Positions 5,457 to 7,968 of a stretch of DNA of 7,968 bases are shown one piece after another. Within the stretch, counting starts at the first letter, position 1. Every line of letters begins with the position of its first letter. Origin of the DNA: an uncultured Eubacteriales bacterium (GTDB lineage Bacteria > Bacillota > Clostridia > Christensenellales > Pumilibacteraceae); the NCBI GenBank assembly GCA_900553005.1, contig USBU01000045.1, positions 1 through 7,968 of the forward strand, given 5' to 3'. The position numbers and the translations under genes were made by a program. The notes under the pieces were generated by a model, which was not told where the DNA came from, made no database searches, and saw nothing but the letters and a program-made list of their open reading frames with translations.

Positions 5457-6643
5457 TATTTCAAACGTAAGGTCTCCCTGGCGATTACCAGTTCCTCGTT
5501 AGTGGGAATTATATAAACAGCAACCTTTGAATTCGGCTTAGAAAGTTTTGTAATTTCACCGCGCGGTACATTATTGTTCTTCTCAAAATCAAAATCGATT
5601 CCTAAAAATTCCAACCCGGACATAACTTTCTCGCGCACGATTTCAGTATGCTCGCCGATACCGCCGGTAAATGCTACGCAGTCCAGCCCTCCCATCGCGG
5701 CGGCATAAGAGCCGATGTACTTTTTCACTCGGTAAGCAAACATATCTACGGCAAGTCTTGCTCTGTCGTTACCGGCGTCCATAGCGGCAACAAGATCCCT
5801 GAAATCGGAGGAAACGCCGCTTACGCCAAGCACTCCGCTCTTTTTGTTAAGATAATCCGTCGCTTCGTGAATATCGAGCCCCTTTTTATCCATAACGTAT
5901 TCCAAAACAGCCGGATCTATGTCTCCGCTTCTCGTACCCATAACAAGTCCTTCCAAAGGAGTCAAGCCCATGGAGGTATCGACGCAGCGGCCGTCCTTAA
6001 CCGCGCTTACGCTGGCGCCGTTGCCCAAATGGCATACGATAAGCCTGAAGTCTTTTCTTCCCATAAGGCGCGCGGCCTCGCCCGATACAAACAAATGACT
6101 TGTGCCGTGGAAGCCGTATTTTCTTATTTTATAATTTTTATAGTCGTCATACGGAATAGCATACATATATGCGTAATCGGGCATAGTGGAATGGAACGTT
6201 GTATCGAATACGGCTACCTGCGGAGCGTGAGGCATGGCGGCGCGGCACGCTTTTATTCCCATAATGTTAGGCGGCATATGCAAAGGTCCGAGATCGACAT
6301 TATTTTCGATTTTTTTCAGCGTTTCGTCAGTCACAAGAGCGCTTTCCTTAAAATCCATACCGCCGTGGAGCACGCGGTGTCCGACGGCCGCGATTTCCTT
6401 CATATCAGAAATTACTCCGTTCTCTTTATCCACCAACGCGTTCAGCACCATTTTAATGGCCTCCGAGTGCGTAGGCATAGCTCCCGGAATTTTTACCTCG
6501 CCTTTTTTACCCTTATGAACCAGCACCGAGCCGTCCTGACCGATACGTTCGCACACGCCTTTTGCGAGCACGCTTTCGTTATCCATTTCTATAAGCTGAT
6601 ACTTAAGTGACGAACTACCTGCGTTTACAACCAAAATTTTCAT
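5456..6643 (-). CDS. ackA: Acetate kinase
   Basis: Interconverts acetyl-phosphate plus ADP and acetate plus ATP, the ATP-yielding last step of acetate fermentation. It has 395 residues, full length, with an ASKHA fold. Visible motifs are VVNAGSSSLKYQL (N7), GHRVLHGG (R90), DLGPLHMPP (H122), FDTTFH (D147), YGFHGTSH (H179), CHLGNGAS, MGTRSGDIDP (R238), FTGGIGEHT and PTNEEL (Glu at about 383). These match the substrate-binding and catalytic residues known for the enzyme, and none is missing. AGGGTG precedes the ATG. It starts 29 bases after pta, the enzyme that supplies acetyl-phosphate, and its stop overlaps the start of the comF-family gene. It should share the pta promoter. Confidence 0.98.
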   Translation of the reverse strand: MKILVVNAGSSSLKYQLIEMDNESVLAKGVCERIGQDGSVLVHKGKKGEVKIPGAMPTHSEAIKMVLNALVDKENGVISDMKEIAAVGHRVLHGGMDFKESALVTDETLKKIENNVDLGPLHMPPNIMGIKACRAAMPHAPQVAVFDTTFHSTMPDYAYMYAIPYDDYKNYKIRKYGFHGTSHLFVSGEAARLMGRKDFRLIVCHLGNGASVSAVKDGRCVDTSMGLTPLEGLVMGTRSGDIDPAVLEYVMDKKGLDIHEATDYLNKKSGVLGVSGVSSDFRDLVAAMDAGNDRARLAVDMFAYRVKKYIGSYAAAMGGLDCVAFTGGIGEHTEIVREKVMSGLEFLGIDFDFEKNNNVPRGEITKLSKPNSKVAVYIIPTNEELVIARETLRLK

Positions 6644-6672
6644 TGTTTCACCCTGAAATTAAAATATTTTTA

Positions 6673-7656
6673 TTAAGCCTGCAAGGACGTCATTGCCACT
6701 ACGTTTACTACGTCGTCCACCGAACACCCGCGAGAAAGATCGTTAACGGGCCTATTAAAGCCTTGGCAAATAGGTCCTATCGCTTCGGCGCCGGCCAAAC
6801 GCTGCACAAGCTTGTAACCGATATTTCCGGCCTGAAGATCCGGGAATATAAGCACGTTAGCTTTGCCGGCGACCGGACTTCCGGGCGCTTTAAGCGTAGC
6901 GACAGACTCCACAAGCGCAGCGTCGGCCTGCAATTCCCCGTCTACATTCAAAAAAGGCGCGCTTTCACGGACAAGCGCAGTCGCTTGGCTTACCTTATCA
7001 ACAAGAGCGTGCTTTGCGCTTCCCTTTGTAGAGAAAGACAGCATTGCAACTTTCGGATCAATGCCGGCAATCTTTTTGGCGCTGTCCGCCGAAGCAATCG
7101 CAATTGCCGCAAGCTGTTCGGCCGTAGGCTCGGGATTAACGGCGCAATCGCCGAAGACAAGCACTCCGTTTTCTCCGTAACGGCTGTTGTCAGGCATAAT
7201 CATTATAAAGCAGCTGCTGACCGTTGAGATCCCGGAAGCGGTTTTTATTATCTGAAGCGCCGGCCGAAGAACGTCGCCGGTCGAATTGACAGACCCCGCA
7301 ACCATACCGTCCGCCTTGCCGGTTTTAACAAGCATTACTCCAAGATAAAGCGGATTTTTTACAAGCTTTCCGGCCTGAACCCTATCCATACCTTTCGCCT
7401 TTCTCAGCTCGTAAAGGAGCTCGGAATATTCCGTAAGATCCGACGCGTCGGGATTAAGAATATCCACCCCGTCAAGATTGACGTCGGGACATTTTTTTGC
7501 GATTACGTCAGGTCTTCCTATAAGCGTAATCCTGGCAATCTTCTGGCGGGTGATGCTTTCAGCCGCCCTTATGATACGCTCCTCCTCGCCCTCGGCCAAA
7601 ACAATGCGTTTATTTAGCTTAGACGCTTTTTCCTTGATACTCTCCAACAATGACAT
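6673..7656 (-). CDS. pta: Phosphate acetyltransferase (short form)
   Basis: Converts acetyl-CoA plus phosphate to acetyl-phosphate plus CoA in the cytoplasm, feeding acetate kinase. It has 327 residues, the size of the single-domain Pta found in Firmicutes and Methanosarcina; the long enterobacterial N-terminal regulatory part is absent. Signatures include KRIVLAEGEEERIIRAA at the N terminus, ADGMVAGSVNSTGDVLRPAL in the middle, LIFPDLQAGNIGYKLVQRL, and the active-site segment GFNRPVNDLSRGCSVDDVVN near the C terminus with its Ser-Arg and following acidic residues. An AAAGGAG ribosome site lies 11 bases before the ATG, slightly far. It is the first gene of pta-ackA-comF, divergent from tmcAL, with a predicted promoter at 7767-7795. 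Confidence 0.98.
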   Translation of the reverse strand: MSLLESIKEKASKLNKRIVLAEGEEERIIRAAESITRQKIARITLIGRPDVIAKKCPDVNLDGVDILNPDASDLTEYSELLYELRKAKGMDRVQAGKLVKNPLYLGVMLVKTGKADGMVAGSVNSTGDVLRPALQIIKTASGISTVSSCFIMIMPDNSRYGENGVLVFGDCAVNPEPTAEQLAAIAIASADSAKKIAGIDPKVAMLSFSTKGSAKHALVDKVSQATALVRESAPFLNVDGELQADAALVESVATLKAPGSPVAGKANVLIFPDLQAGNIGYKLVQRLAGAEAIGPICQGFNRPVNDLSRGCSVDDVVNVVAMTSLQA

Positions 7657-7708
7657 GATAAATTTTTCTCCTTTTAGCGCCGATTAAGGTGCAAATTAAT
7701 CAATAAAA

Positions 7709-7717
7709 TGCTATAAT
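7709..7717 (+). promoter_or_regulatory. Possible extended -10 promoter for tmcAL
   Basis: TGCTATAAT is a perfect -10 hexamer with the TGn extension, but no convincing -35 box lies 16-18 bp upstream. Its transcript would start near 7724 and run through the oppositely oriented pta promoter. It is the best candidate seen for the rightward gene, but weak. Confidence 0.35.
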
Positions 7718-7766
7718 AATTTCGCACAATGAAATCTTGCCGCCGAAATTGACGATTGTTGTAAAT

Positions 7767-7795
7767 ATTATACCACCTAAGACCATAAAAGTAAA
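7767..7795 (-). promoter_or_regulatory. Predicted promoter of pta-ackA-comF
   Basis: On the minus strand TTTACT (7795-7790) lies 17 bp before TATAAT (7772-7767), which is preceded by TGG, making an extended -10. Transcription would start near 7760, giving a pta leader of about 104 nt. The -10 is perfect and the -35 matches 4 of 6. Confidence 0.72.
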
Positions 7796-7814
7796 ACCTT
7801 TTCAGGAGTTTATC

Positions 7815-7919
7815 ATGAAAATTTGCGCCGTAATCTGCGAATACAATCCATTGCATACGGGTCATCTGTACCAGCTTTCAGAAGCTAAAAAAAGCTTTGA
7901 CGAAATCATCTGTATAATG
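7815..7919 (+). CDS. tmcAL: tRNA(Met) cytidine acetate ligase, N-terminal fragment
   Basis: TmcAL (formerly YlbM) activates acetate with ATP and acetylates the wobble cytidine of elongator tRNA-Met to N4-acetylcytidine. Only the first 35 residues are genomic. They begin MKICAVICEYNPLHTGHLYQ, with the EYNPxHxGH nucleotidyltransferase signature (H14 and H17 of the HxGH motif) that opens this family. GGAG lies 6 bases before the ATG. The frame reads on past 7919, but those codons are adapter: the apparent ending LSLIHI is a translated Tn5 mosaic end and must not be taken as protein. The true gene should be several hundred codons longer. The divergent neighbours pta and ackA handle acetyl-phosphate and acetate, the substrate of this enzyme. 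Confidence 0.9.
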
Positions 7920-7968
7920 CTGTCTCTTATACACATCTGACGCTGCCGACGACTTAATAGGTGTAGAT
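7920..7968 (+). other. Untrimmed Nextera adapter (i5 side), artificial
   Basis: CTGTCTCTTATACACATCT (7920-7938) is the Tn5 mosaic end read outward, followed by GACGCTGCCGACGA (7939-7952) of the read-1 adapter. The 8-base index slot CTTAATAG (7953-7960) is the reverse complement of CTATTAAG, from memory index S518. GTGTAGAT (7961-7968) is the start of the P5 arm. Genome sequence ends at 7919. Confidence 0.97.

Noticed and set aside
5648..6610. Long plus-strand open frame of 320 codons opposite ackA
   Set aside because: It is antisense to a fully conserved acetate kinase, has no recognisable motif, and is explained by codon bias on the opposite strand.
6607..7227. Plus-strand open frame of about 206 codons opposite pta
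   Set aside because: It lies inside the well-supported pta gene, and the composition looks like a shadow frame without a domain.
7682..7701. GATTAA/TTAATC inverted repeat upstream of pta
   Set aside because: Six A/T-rich pairs with an 8-base loop and no U tail; too weak to call a terminator or operator.
7749..7773. TTGACG followed by TATTAT as a plus-strand promoter for tmcAL
   Set aside because: The spacer is only about 11 bp, too short for sigma-A, and the AT-rich block is better explained as the pta -10 box on the other strand.

Overview
The window reads as a chromosomal housekeeping segment from a Firmicute, most likely a member of the Clostridia. The evidence is a T-box riboswitch in front of thrS, two perfect consensus sigma-A promoters (TTGACA, 17 bp, TATAAT), strong GGAGG ribosome sites, and the gene sets infC-rpmI-rplT and pta-ackA. 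I cannot assign a genus. The natural insert runs from about 44 to 7919. Both ends are untrimmed Nextera library adapters, including index and flow-cell bases, so the contig is one bounded library fragment or an untrimmed assembly. The adapter bases are not biology.

Nearly everything is on the minus strand, so read from right to left. The exception is the start of tmcAL (7815-7919, plus strand), cut by the adapter. Divergent from it is pta-ackA-comF: phosphotransacetylase, acetate kinase, and a ComF-family zinc-ribbon phosphoribosyltransferase whose start overlaps the ackA stop. Next comes a promoter, a complete threonine T-box leader (specifier ACC, discriminator bulge UGGA, 11-bp terminator) and thrS.

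The infC promoter lies 11 bases after the thrS stop. It drives a leader of about 140 nt whose terminator loop can pair with the start of the transcript, which suggests an L20/IF3-type attenuator. The leader feeds infC (inferred AUC start), rpmI and rplT, followed by an intrinsic terminator. A 308-bp gap then separates rplT from a SpoU/TrmH-family RNA methyltransferase. That gap holds what looks like an eroded L7Ae-family gene.

The genes fall into two themes: acetyl-phosphate and acetate metabolism (pta, ackA, and the acetate-using tmcAL), and translation (thrS, IF3, L35, L20, RNA methyltransferase, tmcAL). I see no phage, insertion sequence, CRISPR or clearly new system. The items most worth a second look are the infC leader, the L7Ae-like remnant, the variant ThrRS motifs and the adapter ends.
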